From contig RPFO01000406.1 in NCBI GenBank assembly GCA_009746045.1, forward strand, positions 298,501-362,500: a stretch of 64,000 nucleotides of DNA, in the 5' to 3' direction. Shown one piece after another: positions 1-11,794 of this stretch (position 1 is its first letter; each line of letters opens with the position of its first letter). Origin of the DNA: Mesostigma viride. Its lineage: Eukaryota > Streptophyta > Mesostigmatophyceae > Mesostigmatales > Mesostigmataceae. A program made the translations under genes and the position numbers. The notes under the pieces were generated by a model. The model made no database searches and was not told the origin of the DNA. It worked only from the letters and a program-made list of their open reading frames with translations.

Positions 1-944
1 ACAAATTGCTTAGCTTGTTCAACAGTGTGACCCTCAGGCAAGCCAGCAATATTGATTTTGGATTCCTTTTTATGAGGGTTAAACACACCTGTGAGAGGGG
101 GGTTGGCCCTCAAGAAGCCGTCGGTTGCTTGTTGCAGGCGGGTGGGGTCCAGGTTGATGGTCCCCCGCTCATACCGCGACATCAGGGCGCGCAGGCCCTC
201 GACAGTTTGCAGCTGGTTAGCTGTTAACTGCTGATCTTGCAACGAGGCCAGCTGGCCTGGAGAATGGCGAGCTGTTCCAGGACATCCCCGCTCCTTGGGG
301 GGGCCTCAGCAGGCCTGTGGGTGCCTGTGGCACCTCTGCACCTCCCCCCAGGGCCTCCTGGGGTCCTGGCCACCCCCCTGGTTGGGAGGGGGCCCCAACC
401 CACAGGGCGAACCTGGGGTGGTGGGGGAGGGGGAGGGGGGGTGGTGGCCCGGGGGAGCCCGGGGGGTCCGGGTAACCCCACTGGGTCCAGCCCCATCGGT
501 GGAGGGGCGGGCAGGGGTGTCTGCCGCCGCTCTCCTCGCTGCCTCCTCCTGCATGAGACGCTTCATCTCCTTGCGTACCTCATGCTCCCGGAGGGCTGCC
601 TGAAAGGCAGCCTCATCCTCGGGATGTCAGGGAGTGGTCTCCCATGATCATAGCAGGCCGGACAGGACAGTCCGCCTCTTTGCCCTTCCTCGGCCCAGGG
701 CCAGCAGTCCCTCCTTGTACTGCAAGGGTTGGGGAGGAGAGGGTTTATTGCTGGTGGTTTCCAGCGGGGGGGCTTCTTCAGCTACCACCCCATGCTTGGC
801 CAAGATGGCCTCCGTGACCCTGGCTTGGGTTATGGAGGACATTGCTTTAAAATGTGCTGACCGAGCAAGCTCGGCCAGGTCTTGACCATCCGAGTAAATG
901 TACGTGACAGATGTCAGTACCCAGTATACGTAGTGTCCTGTCAT
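1..944 (-). pseudogene. gag-like retroelement fragment, degraded and cut by left edge
   Basis: Read on the minus strand, three stretches make sensible protein but lie in different frames. About 944-660 gives a helical piece containing QDLAELARSAHFKAM. About 620-250 gives a charged helix (EMKRLMQEEAARR) followed by a Pro/Gly-rich linker. About 258-1 gives a coiled-coil-like stretch (LQDQQLTANQLQTVEGLRAL) followed by RANPPLTGVFNPHKKE, and it runs off the left edge. A helix-rich region with a Pro-rich linker and no enzymatic motif is what a gag or capsid-type ORF of a retroelement looks like, and the neighbouring retroelement debris fits that. The frame breaks argue against function. It is antisense to the integrase remnant, so it belongs to a different element or to an inverted segment. 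The family is not recognised. Confidence 0.4.
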
Positions 945-1128
945 TGGACGGTACTAGAGTATCCTAGATAGGGACCGTACTGCAGCGTGCATTGATCTGT
1001 GATCGCACGATGCAGTGACTAGACTGCTACCTGTCATCGTGTGGCCTCGGGCCAACGGTCTGCACCCAACGGTCACTGGCGGCGCAGCCAGTGAGAGGAA
1101 CGTTGATAAAGGGTAAACCTATTTTCTA

Positions 1129-3025
1129 ATGAACTCAAGCATTCACTGCTCATTGCTCACTGTGTTCTCAAGCAATATATCCCGTCGCAATCTAACTCAT
1201 ACCACTTGCGTCCCAGCTCAGGCGCCCGCCGGCACGTCCTATGGTGACCTTCCGCGGTCGCCGCAGGCTCGTTATTTGTTTCACACGGGTCGTACCACCA
1301 TGGACGACCTATCCCCCGACTGGGGTTCGCACGAGGACGTGCGCGCCCCCGGGGAATGGGAGGGGTCCCATTCGCGCTTGCCACTCAGCCACGTGGTCCC
1401 GGCTCAGGGAATTTTTCACTTGCAGCCCATTGGGTCCCCCACCATTTTCTCGGAGTACGTATACCAAACCCTCGAGACTGAAGAGGAGGCGGATGCATAC
1501 ACCGTCACCTCCGTTCTGGAGACGCTGATCAGCCGATTCACCGTCACGGAAGCAGCAGCCCTGGAGGCGATCAGGTCGCACCCTCAGCAGATGGGCAAGC
1601 TCCCGTGCAAGTTCCAGGACGGACGACTCTATGTCATGGTGAGACCTGACTGCTGGCGCCTGTACGTCCCGGAGATATGTAGAGCGGCTCTGCTCCATGA
1701 GCTCCACGACTCCCTCACCGGTGGCCACCAAGGAATCCATCGCCTGCTGCCGCGGGCCCGAAAGAACTTCTACTGGCCAGGTATGCGGGAGTACATCGAG
1801 ACGTATGTGCGCGAGTGTCCATCATGCCAGATCATGAAGTCCCGCAACACGGGGTCACAAGCGATCCCCAAGACGCTGCCTGACCCCATGGCGCCTTGGG
1901 ACTCATTGATGATGGATTTTATTGGCCCCTTCCGGAAGACCAAGCACGGCAACAGCATGATCTTGGTTTTCTTGGACCGCCTGACGCGCATGTGTCACTT
2001 GGCCCCATGCCCGGCCGAGCTCACGGCTGAGGCTTGCGCTAAGTTGTATCTCCACCACGTGTTTCGGTACCACGGACTCAGCCGGCAATTCATATCGGAC
2101 CGTGACAAGTTGTTCACGGCTCGCTTCTGGCAGGAGTTCTTTGAACGACTGGGCACCAAGGTGTCATTGGGGACAGCGTACCACAGCTCGTCCTCTCACC
2201 TGGTGGAGCGACTGAACCGCACAGTGCAAGAGACCATGCGACACTACACTGACGCGGTGGGAGGCAATTGGGAGGAGTTTCTGGGCTTGGTGGAATTCTC
2301 CTTGAACAACGCCCCCAGGCGGCCCATGGCTTCACGCCGTTCTTCCTCAACACTGGCAGGCACCCGCTTACGCCGACCGACCTTCTCACGAGCCCCGCTT
2401 TGGCAGAGAAAACGGTCCGGCGGGACACCCTGGAAGGGGTGGAGAAGCTGTTGGTTCAGATGCGTCAGGCCCATGACAGCGCGGTCAGGGGCTACCGAGC
2501 CGCAGCCGAGCGCTATATGGCGAGGACCGCTAGTCGCCTGGACGCGCGCACCCGTCGATTGAGGCAGGCGACTGGGTTCTGGTGGAAGGCCCCCGACTAG
2601 GACGTTTCTCCGAGAAGGTAGGAGGTGAGCTCAAGACCAAGCTCCGTCCTATGTTCCTGGGGCCTCACAAGGTCTTGGAGAAGCTGGGCGATGTGATGTT
2701 CAAGGTCGACATCCCAAGCTCCTGGAACACTTCTCCCAACTTCCACCGCGATCAACTCAAGTTGTATCACCAGAACTCCATCCAAGGTCGCCTCAATCCG
2801 CCGGCCCCCGTCGAATACAACCCCGAGACCGGTGAACAGGAAGACGAGGTGGCCGAGATTGTGGACCACCGGGACATCCAGCGCGGGAGAAGCAGACAGC
2901 GACAGTACCGAGTACGATGGCGTTTTACCCAGCACGACTATGAGGACTCATGGCGTACGGAGAACGAGCTAGGCGGATGTGAGCGCCTGCTACGGGAATA
3001 CAAGAAGAGGTGTGCCCTACACTAG
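1129..3025 (+). pseudogene. Ty3/Gypsy chromovirus pol remnant: integrase plus chromodomain
   Basis: This is the 3' part of a Ty3/Gypsy polyprotein. The first frame (to about 2310) holds the H2C2 zinc-binding region (LHDS..GGHQG ... CPSC), the FYWPGM motif and a complete DDE core: MMDFIGPF, FISDRD, and LVERLN placed 35 residues after the second Asp. The frame then shifts in a C-run near 2312, continues to about 2555, and shifts again into 2560-3025. The last frame carries the integrase C-terminal DWVLVEGPRLG segment and a chromodomain (EVAEIVDHRD ... QYRVRW ... SWRTENEL), which defines chromoviruses. No reverse transcriptase, RNase H or protease is visible upstream. Two frameshifts and the missing upstream pol make this a dead copy. 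The usual HPQTDGQTE before the catalytic Glu is replaced by HSSSSHLVE. Confidence 0.9.
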
Positions 3026-3151
3026 AGCATGAGTAGATAGTAAGAAAGGTGTTCATCATGCAGGGCCGTACAGGTCCAGGTAAGGTACGTAGGCAGCCGC
3101 CACGGGCTGCAGGACACGTATGTAGGGGACCAGCTGGGTCCTGCACGAGGT

Positions 3152-3677
3152 ATGTACAGGTATGTCCATATTGACAGGGTAGGTGGGTATGTAGACAGCC
3201 GTACAGGCTTTCTTACAAGACGCTATGGTCCCGATACTGTTCCCGACGGGGTGCCCCTCACCTGGCGGTTGCAGATGGAGCCGTCGGGAGACGAGGACTC
3301 TTCGTTGTTCGCAGAAATGGTGGATATAGGGACGGATGACGATGGGCAGATAGGGCGGGCTCAGGCGGCTGCTGTGCCGTCTATCAGCCAGCCGCGACCC
3401 TCGACGCCTGGTGCCAGCGGCTCCCAGGAGCTGAAGGCTGCAAGAGGAGATTCGGCAGCGGGAGACCTCGTCCCGGGAGAATCAGGAATGTTACTATCCG
3501 AAGTGGCATGTCCCCGGTTATGACTCTGACGAGGTTCTATGGCGTCGCCGCAAGAGACATGGGCGGGCGGCATCGGACTTCGTTTCTAAACCCTATTGTC
3601 CTGACCGCGCCCCCGGTTCCAAGTCAGATCCGGTATCCGAGCTCAAGCTGTGTATCAGCAGACAGGTGGGGTGAGCT
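3152..3677 (+). pseudogene. degraded coding sequence downstream of the chromodomain
   Basis: An open frame runs from 3152 to 3523. From about 3430 the more protein-like reading moves to another frame, beginning LQEEIRQRETSSRENQE and continuing through YYPKWHVPGYDSDEVLWRRR to a stop at 3669, just before the left inverted repeat. A charged helix followed by an aromatic/basic segment could be a second ORF of the retroelement or unrelated debris. No family is recognised. The shift in frame and the abrupt end at the inverted repeat suggest the sequence was broken when the 3.3-kb block arrived. Confidence 0.3.
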
Positions 3678-3707
3678 GGTGGCCGCAAGTTTGCTCAGTT
3701 GGCCAAG
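3678..3707 (+). repeat. left 30-bp inverted repeat
   Basis: It matches the reverse complement of 6945-6974 at 29 of 30 positions. Immediately inside it the motif AGTTTGCTCACTTGG follows, a near repeat of the AGTTTGCTCAGTTGG within the repeat. Confidence 0.9.
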
Positions 3708-3734
3708 AGTTTGCTCACTTGGGTGCCAAACTCA

Positions 3735-4034
3735 CAAAGTAACGTAAAATCAACGAAATAACTGCATACAATTAGCCTTTTGGCCTAGCCCATTCAATTA
3801 TTCCGTCAACCCCCCCCCCCCCCCCCCCCCCCCTTATTCCCGCTGGTCTAGTACAAAAGCCTGAATTCCTGGCTGCCTGAGCTTGGGAGGCAGCCGTTGA
3901 TTCTAAACAAATGCCATGCCAGTTGTAACAACTCCTTGGAATAATTTCAGTGAAACAAGTAATAATTCATGCAAGCTCACACCATTTGCAGCTGAGTCAT
4001 GATACATATTGTAAGCACTTTTGTAGTGCCATTC
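3735..4034. other. non-coding stretch with a 24-base C run
   Basis: A homopolymer of 24 C lies at 3810-3833. The rest is AT-rich sequence downstream of the minus-strand gene's stop codon. No gene is seen. Confidence 0.7.
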
Positions 4035-6550
<2,516 letters not shown>

Positions 6551-6733
6551 TTCCGCTTGTTCTCACCCACCGATCTCACCTTAAAACGTGTTCAACAGTT
6601 GCTTTCACCTGTTTGAATTCAAAGTGCAGTGCAGTCCGTTAAACCCAAAATGCCGAGCACGCATAAAATGCCTCGCTACAACGGTAGTTGCGACTGATGC
6701 GCGGCTGTTCAGAAAGGACGGAGAATCCAAAAG

Positions 6734-6876
6734 TGCCTAGGCAAATCTAAAAATGCCTAGGCATTTTTATTGCGACCAATTCGTTGCTGTTCAGATCTAG
6801 TTCACGGAAAAAATGCCTAGGCATTTTTAGATTTGAGATCTAGTCCTGCCTAGGCGAATCCAAAAGTGCCTAGGCA
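6734..6876. repeat. cluster of five TGCCTAGGCA palindromes
   Basis: TGCCTAGGCA or a one-base variant occurs at about 6734, 6754, 6814, 6847 and 6867, often embedded in AAAAATGCCTAGGCATTTTT. Copies are linked by AAATCTAAAAA and AGATCTAG spacers. The cluster lies between the 5' end of the zinc-motif gene and the right inverted repeat, so it may be its promoter region or subterminal transposon DNA. Confidence 0.8.
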
Positions 6877-6944
6877 TTTTTCGATTTGCCGTAGTTCCTG
6901 AACAAGCCGCGCGTTGCGCGCCGAAAGTTTGCTCACTTGAATGC

Positions 6945-6974
6945 CTTGGCCAACTGAGCAAACTCGCGGCCACC
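6945..6974 (-). repeat. right 30-bp inverted repeat
   Basis: This is the inverted partner of 3678-3707. Just inside it, GTTTGCTCA at 6927 pairs with TGAGCAAAC at 6955, so this end also carries a 9-bp-arm hairpin that the left end lacks. Confidence 0.9.
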
Positions 6975-8826
6975 GACTCGGTTCCTGATCGAGGTGGATT
7001 GGAGGACAACCTCGGTCGAGGGCCAGGTGGTGGCCGTGGCATGGGAGCAGCATCCGCCACTCTGTGCTTGCGGCGACTGCCAGGACGTTCTGGAGGCTCT
7101 AATCGCGTACCCCCGCCTGGCGCTGCTACTGATCCCTGAACGCGTTCGCAACCGATTGCCGGACGCGTTTAGGAGAGTTACCCTACGAGGCGCGCTCTGC
7201 ACGGGGTGCTGGGAGTGGTCCTTGCGGGAGGCGTGCCGGAGGATCTGGAAGATGGATGAGGCGGAGGGAGATGACCCCGAAGGCGAGGGTGACAGGCAGC
7301 TGGCTGACGACGAGTGGGATGACGACCTGCCACGGGTCCGCCGTGACGATCCTGAGGAGGATGGTGTCCCTTGGGCGGCGCAGGTCGGTACACGGCCGCC
7401 CCGCCGCCTCATTGTGTACAACCGTGAGGCGGTGATGGCTCGCCCCAGGAGGTTCCCTACTAAGGGGCGTCCTCGGGGTCGACCAAGTGTGGTGGTGGCC
7501 CCGCGGGACAGATCCGGGGAGAGACAAGGTGAGAGCCGCCCTGCCCCGCGTCACGAGCGTGGCGGACAATCGGCACGTCATGAAACGCCACGCGATTCTA
7601 TCCGACGGCGCGACGAGCGTGGCGATTGGTGGGAAGCACGTCGGGACTCGGCACAGGACTTGTACCACGCTCACGGGGCGCGGGAGAGACGCCGGCACAC
7701 GTCACGGGAATCTCGTCAGCAAGAAGAGCTGCGGGAGTCACGCCGGCGCGAGGCGCGACAGGCGCCGTTCCACCCCAGGGACAATCACGGTTCCCTGGAC
7801 CGTGTCGAGCACACCGGTTCAGCTTCGAACTTGACAGGGGCGGCCGCTGGGCCCGGACAACCCGGCCGCGCTCGGGAACGCGAACGGTCACCCGTTCGAG
7901 GTGCCAACGACCGACCGCTGCGTCAGCAGGGCGCGGCCCTTATCCCCGCGCCCGCACCAGAGCAGCCTTTACCGGCCCTTGCTCCCCAGCCTGCACCAGC
8001 GCAGCCTCAACCTGTCCTGGCCCGCTCCGCAGAGACGCCGGTACAGGAGATCGCTCCGCGTCGGGACGTGATACCGGCCCAGGAATGGGTACGGGGCACG
8101 TATGCCCGTAATCGGGTCATTGTCCCCTTGCATCCGGTGGCTGGCTTCGTGGTCGACATTGACGTGGGATACCCACGCCCGAGCCTTCCCCCGCCATCCG
8201 GGTTTTACTACCCCGCGAGCCTGCGCTTCCGTGGGGGCTTCAGCGTGCTTATTCAGCGAGAAGGCACCTTCGACTCGGTCAGCTTTCTCCTGCACGCACA
8301 TGTGCCGGCGCCGGTGCCATCTGAGTCCCGCTACGAGCCGGTGATAGTAGGGACTACCGCCACGTACGATCTGCACCCGCCGCCTCTGCCGCAATACCGC
8401 GCTGAGCACCACTTGCGACGGATTGCGTATCCCAAGCTCATGCCTATCCCGGGAGCTATCTACATGCGGAAGCAGCTCCCTGAGATTGCGGCAGCTCCGG
8501 GGTTCTACTGCGAGAGCGAGAAGGCCCAGAAGGAGCTGTTGCTCATGGCTGCCGGGTACTTCGCGGAAACTGGGTGCGGGGAGGTCGATGTGGAGCAGGG
8601 GTTCATCAGGTTCACCCGGCTCCCCTACATGGCGGCCTTCCTGTTGTACTGGCCGCCGGATGTGTGGATTGAGAAGTCCACGCTGCGTCAGCAGACGCGC
8701 AATGACTACCAGGTGGCGTTCGACGCCGACGTGGTCGCGGCTCCCCTTGGCAAGATCCCGGAGATCATGACTGAGCACGGCTACAACGCGTTGCGGCGGC
8801 ATCGCGCGCAGCAGGGATTCCAGTAA
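6958..8826 (+). CDS. unrecognised long ORF next to LTR, lacks a normal start
   Basis: The frame is open from 6958 (after TGA at 6955) to TAA at 8824-8826, over 600 codons. No ATG occurs before 7252, and the first 17 bases overlap the right inverted repeat, so the true N-terminus was probably lost or was part of a polyprotein. Early residues contain CACGDC and CTGCW, a possible zinc site. The middle is very rich in Arg, Ser, Glu and Pro (RERERSPVRG, RRRHTSRESR). The last 200 residues look globular (GFVVDIDVGYPRP, RFTRLPYMAAFLLYWPPDVW). It ends 300 bases before a polypurine tract and LTR, the position of a 3' accessory ORF or relocated gag of an LTR element. I do not recognise the family. The intact frame contrasts with the broken integrase upstream. 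Confidence 0.5.
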   Translation, partial: ANSRPPTRFLIEVDWRTTSVEGQVVAVAWEQHPPLCACGDCQDVLEALIAYPRLALLLIPERVRNRLPDAFRRVTLRGALCTGCWEWSLREACRRIWKMDEAEGDDPEGEGDRQLADDEWDDDLPRVRRDDPEEDGVPWAAQVGTRPPRRLIVYNREAVMARPRRFPTKGRPRGRPSVVVAPRDRSGERQGESRPAPRHERGGQSARHETPRDSIRRRDERGDWWEARRDSAQDLYHAHGARERRRHTSRESRQQEELRESRRREARQAPFHPRDNHGSLDRVEHTGSASNLTGAAAGPGQPGRARERERSPVRGANDRPLRQQGAALIPAPAPEQPLPALAPQPAPAQPQPVLARSAETPVQEIAPRRDVIPAQEWVRGTYARNRVIVPLHPVAGFVVDIDVGYPRPSLPPPSGFYYPASLRFRGGFSVLIQREGTFDSVSFLLHAHVPAPVPSESRYEPVIVGTTATYDLHPPPLPQYRAEHHLRRIAYPKLMPIPGAIYMRKQLPEIAAAPGFYCESEKAQKELLLMAAGYFAETGCGEVDVEQGFIRFTRLPYMAAFLLYWPPDVWIEKSTLRQQTRNDYQVAFDADVVAAPLGKIPEIMTEHGYNALRRHRAQQGFQ

Positions 8827-9126
8827 TTTTCCGGGAGATTGGCCGGAGAGTGCTGGGACGAAGGAGTATTTGACAACTATCAAGGTGTTGTCCCTGCGAG
8901 ACAACACCGAGAAGAACTGGCTACTGCTCCGCTGGCGAACAGGGATCGGGACATAGTATTCTCATAGTTGGTGTATTATATGCATGTATGACGATGGGTT
9001 CTCGCTGGTACACAGCACCCCGTTGTTATGATTGTGTTTTGGTTTTCTTTTGAATTTTCCATGTTTGTGGTGTCGTTGTTTGAGGTGCGCCCCCGGGCGA
9101 TTGGACGATAGCCATCGTCCCCCGGG
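8827..9126. other. retroelement 3' untranslated stretch
   Basis: No gene is seen. It contains CCCCCGGGCGATTGG and a near-inverted match (GCCATCGTCCCCCGGGG) directly ahead of the polypurine tract. Confidence 0.5.
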
Positions 9127-9138
9127 GAGGGGGAGGAG
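9127..9138 (+). other. polypurine tract
   Basis: GAGGGGGAGGAG abuts the TGTTAC that starts the LTR. This is the expected plus-strand priming site of an LTR retrotransposon. Confidence 0.7.
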
Positions 9139-9758
9139 TGTTACGGCCCTAACCCATGTTTGGGCGTAACAATTCCTAAAATAAATTAGTTTGGTCAGTC
9201 GAAAGTCATTTTGATATTGTTTGAGACTTTCGATAGTTATTATGTTAGATTCGGGGACTTGGCCGAGTTATTCCATCACCCGGCCCAGGTACCCGTGGCT
9301 TTGCTTTCGGTTTGGTGTGTTACTGGTCTGTACCCGGGACTGCCAGGTACCGGGTGCCAGACTGGCGGATACTATGTACATCTACGGCTGATATTAATTG
9401 CAGGCTGCGCTAGAGGTTCGGCCCCCAGCCGACCCGCTGGCATGCACGCCGTCTTGGACAAATGTCGTAGGTGACAATGGCTTCCTATCTTTGGTTTGGA
9501 ATGAAATCGACTTGAGTAAAACTCGTCTGCCGAACCAGGGGTCAAATCTGGGCTGCACTAACGCCCTTCGTGCATTCCATGTATATGCATAATTTATCTA
9601 GTTGTGCATTCAGGGCCTAGCTAGTAATTCCGCGTACTATAGCTAGAATTCAGGGCTACATTCACGTAGTCCGGGCGGATAGCAGATTCCGAGTTTATTC
9701 AGGCGTAACCCACGCTAGACTAGGGTCTTAATCAGAGCCACTGGGGCGGCTCGTAACA
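9139..9758 (+). mobile_element. 620-bp LTR (3' or solo), TGTTAC...GTAACA
   Basis: The segment starts TGTTACGG after a polypurine tract and ends CGTAACA, so it has 6-bp terminal inverted repeats and the standard TG..CA ends. The first 30 bases form an imperfect hairpin (GTTACGGCCC with GGGCGTAAC). No second copy is seen in the window, so the 5' LTR is either outside or lost. The ends are read by eye and could be off by a few bases. Confidence 0.65.
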
Positions 9759-9789
9759 CCCGGGTTCAATTCCCGGCGGGGAAGTTTTT
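9759..9789 (+). other. tRNA 3'-half-like fragment with B box and T-run
   Basis: CCGGG-TTCAATT-CCCGG forms a 5-bp T-arm with a perfect B-box core (GGTTCAATTCC). It is followed by seven bases able to be a 3' acceptor strand and by TTTTT, a Pol III terminator. The matching 5' half (D-arm, 5' acceptor TTCCCCG) is not found upstream, where the LTR ends. This fits insertion of the LTR element into a tRNA gene or tRNA-derived repeat. Confidence 0.4.
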
Positions 9790-10189
9790 GCCGCAAACTA
9801 GTTACATTACATGTCGCTCTTTTGTTGGCTCCGCCATTTAATCACTTGCTGTGCAAGACATAGTGAAGTATCCGGGGGCAGCATTTCGTTACGCTTTCTT
9901 CCACATGTGTTGGGCGCAACCTTGTCATGACCATCTTATCGTCTCTTCGAGAAAGTCGCGCTATACTGCAGCTTGGTGAGTCTCGTGCGTTGCCGATCTT
10001 CATCGAAATTCATGAAGGCCTTTTTGTCTTCTGGGCCGCTCTCTGGGCGCTGTTCATTGCTTCGCGCTCGCGTACCCACCCCCTGATCCATTGCTGTCAT
10101 CCGCACGCCGGTTGTATGGGGGGTCGACCACCTCGGCGCGCACGATCAACACGGCATTACCCCGCCATGTCCACTGCAGACCGGCGTCT
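9790..10189. other. stretch without recognisable gene
   Basis: There are only short open frames with no recognisable motif. It may include the decayed 5' part of the LINE that follows. Confidence 0.4.
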
Positions 10190-11345
10190 TGCAAGGTTGC
10201 CACCCATCACCGTTCGTTATTGTAGTGGATTATGTTTTGCGCCAGGCACGTGCCCGCTTTGCTCGGCATGATGACCGCGAACCTGGCCTGCTGATTAAGA
10301 ATGAGCATGGGGAGGGGAGGCCGATGAACCAGCAGAATTAACTCGCTAACCTCATCTATGTTGATAACATCACGCTCATTGAGAAGTCGGAGTCTGCCCA
10401 ACTCTGGCGGGAGTCTCGACTGCCTGACGCTCGAGGCCCGTGCTGTTGGTCTAGATTTTAGCCCCCAAAGGGAGGCCATGGTCCTTGGCCTGGCCGGCCC
10501 CCCGCCTGAGCTCCGCCTGTTAGACTACACCAGGTTGAACTTCCCCGCTTCATGCCGCTTCAAGCTGCTCGGCAGTTGGCTTCCCGCCTGCGAGGACGAC
10601 ATGACGACCCGGACCGGCATGGCGTGGCGGCAACTCGACGAGCACCGTCGCTGATGGAGCAACCCCGCTCTGCCCCGGCTTTTCAAGCGCGACTTGTTCA
10701 AGGTGGTCGTAACTCTGACAATACTGACCTGCGGCGCCGAGACGTGGACGCTGACGCAGGAGCCGGAGAAACGACTCGACGGCACCGTCACCAAGATGCT
10801 GCGCACGATCTTTGGTTTGCACATAAGCAATGAGAACTTGTACGCTGATTTACCATATGTTTGCCACATTCTTGCTAGGCACACGCGTCTGGGCCTAGCC
10901 GGGCACATCGCCCGCACAGATCAGGTAGATACATCACATGTAGACTAGCTGGCACCAAGCCCGCCCAACCTGGATGTTATGTCCTCACGTGGCATGCCCC
11001 AGGCCGCGTGCGGCAGGCCGCCACCCGTGGACTTGCCGCGATAGGCTATGTAGGCATGCACAAGTGCTACCCTCGACGGGGCGGGCTCATGCATGGGGAA
11101 ACCCTTGGTTTGTCCGTAATATGGTGGGGGCAGATGAGGCGTAAAGATAGTTGGCAGACAGCAATGAAGGCCACCACATCCTCCAGTTGGTGGGGCCTCC
11201 GCGTGTGAGTGCGGTGTGACTACTAAGTTGGGCATGTGCATAGCGATTCGGGCCGTGGTGCCCGCAGCCATGCAACTAGGAACTAGACATATAGCTACCT
11301 CCATCCAACCCATCCCATGTTCATTTCCCTGAGGACTTATGCTCA
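10190..11345 (+). pseudogene. LINE reverse transcriptase 3' fragment with tail
   Basis: A decayed non-LTR reverse transcriptase. FVIVVDYVLRQA is the palm segment ahead of the catalytic loop. LIYVDNITLIEK stands where Y-A-D-D is expected, with the second Asp changed to Asn. FKLLGSW is followed by the thumb-like ILTCGAETWTLTQE...RLDG, LHISNENLYADLP and RLGLAGHIARTD, which are typical of LINE C-termini. At least one in-frame stop (about 10338) and frame changes are present. The 3' untranslated region continues to about 11345 and ends GGACTTATGCTCACATGACGCAG, which matches other tails in the window. The copy is dead and 5'-truncated. The clade cannot be decided by eye (the C-terminus resembles RTE-like and related algal elements). 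Confidence 0.8.
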
Positions 11346-11366
11346 CATGACGCAGTTACAAGTAAA

Positions 11367-11436
11367 TCATTTTGCTATGTCGAAGCTCATTCATTTTGCT
11401 ATGTCGAAGCTCATTCATTTTGCTATGTCGAAGCTT
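11367..11436. repeat. 24-bp tandem repeat, three copies
   Basis: The unit TCATTTTGCTATGTCGAAGC plus TCAT is repeated three times directly after the LINE tail. Confidence 0.9.
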
Positions 11437-11570
11437 TACTGCACCCATAATGTAGTAATTGCTAGACTCTCCTAGTGAGCAGTTTTATTGAACCTGCATG
11501 TGGCCTGCCTTTCACAGCAACGAGAGAAGGCCGGGTGGGTCCCCTTCTTGCTGTGCATCAAACAGGGATT

Positions 11571-11660
11571 AATTAATTAATTAATAGACACGTGACTGCG
11601 TCACGTGAGCATAAGTACTGAGTGGGAGGGGAACATGGGATGGAAACGAGCCACGAGCCA
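11571..11660 (-). mobile_element. LINE 3'-tail copy (minus orientation)
   Basis: (TTAA)n, then GACACGTGACTGCGTCACGT and GAGCATAAGT, match the 3' end of the LINE read in reverse. Only about 90 bases are retained. The surrounding 11437-11794 holds no gene. Confidence 0.7.
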
Positions 11661-11794
11661 CGAGGTAGCCATGGCTGACGGCGGAGCTCATAACTTTCAC
11701 GTTTGGGCACCGAGGTCAGCTGTGAATATCACAATCGCTTCGTCTTGCTAAGACGCACACGCTGATATAATTTTCCGAAGCTATTACGCAATAT

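Noticed and set aside
9700-9790. Complete tRNA gene (a CTT anticodon-like TCTTAAT lies at about 9726)
   Set aside because: No D-arm, A box or pairing 5' acceptor. Only the T-arm side is convincing.
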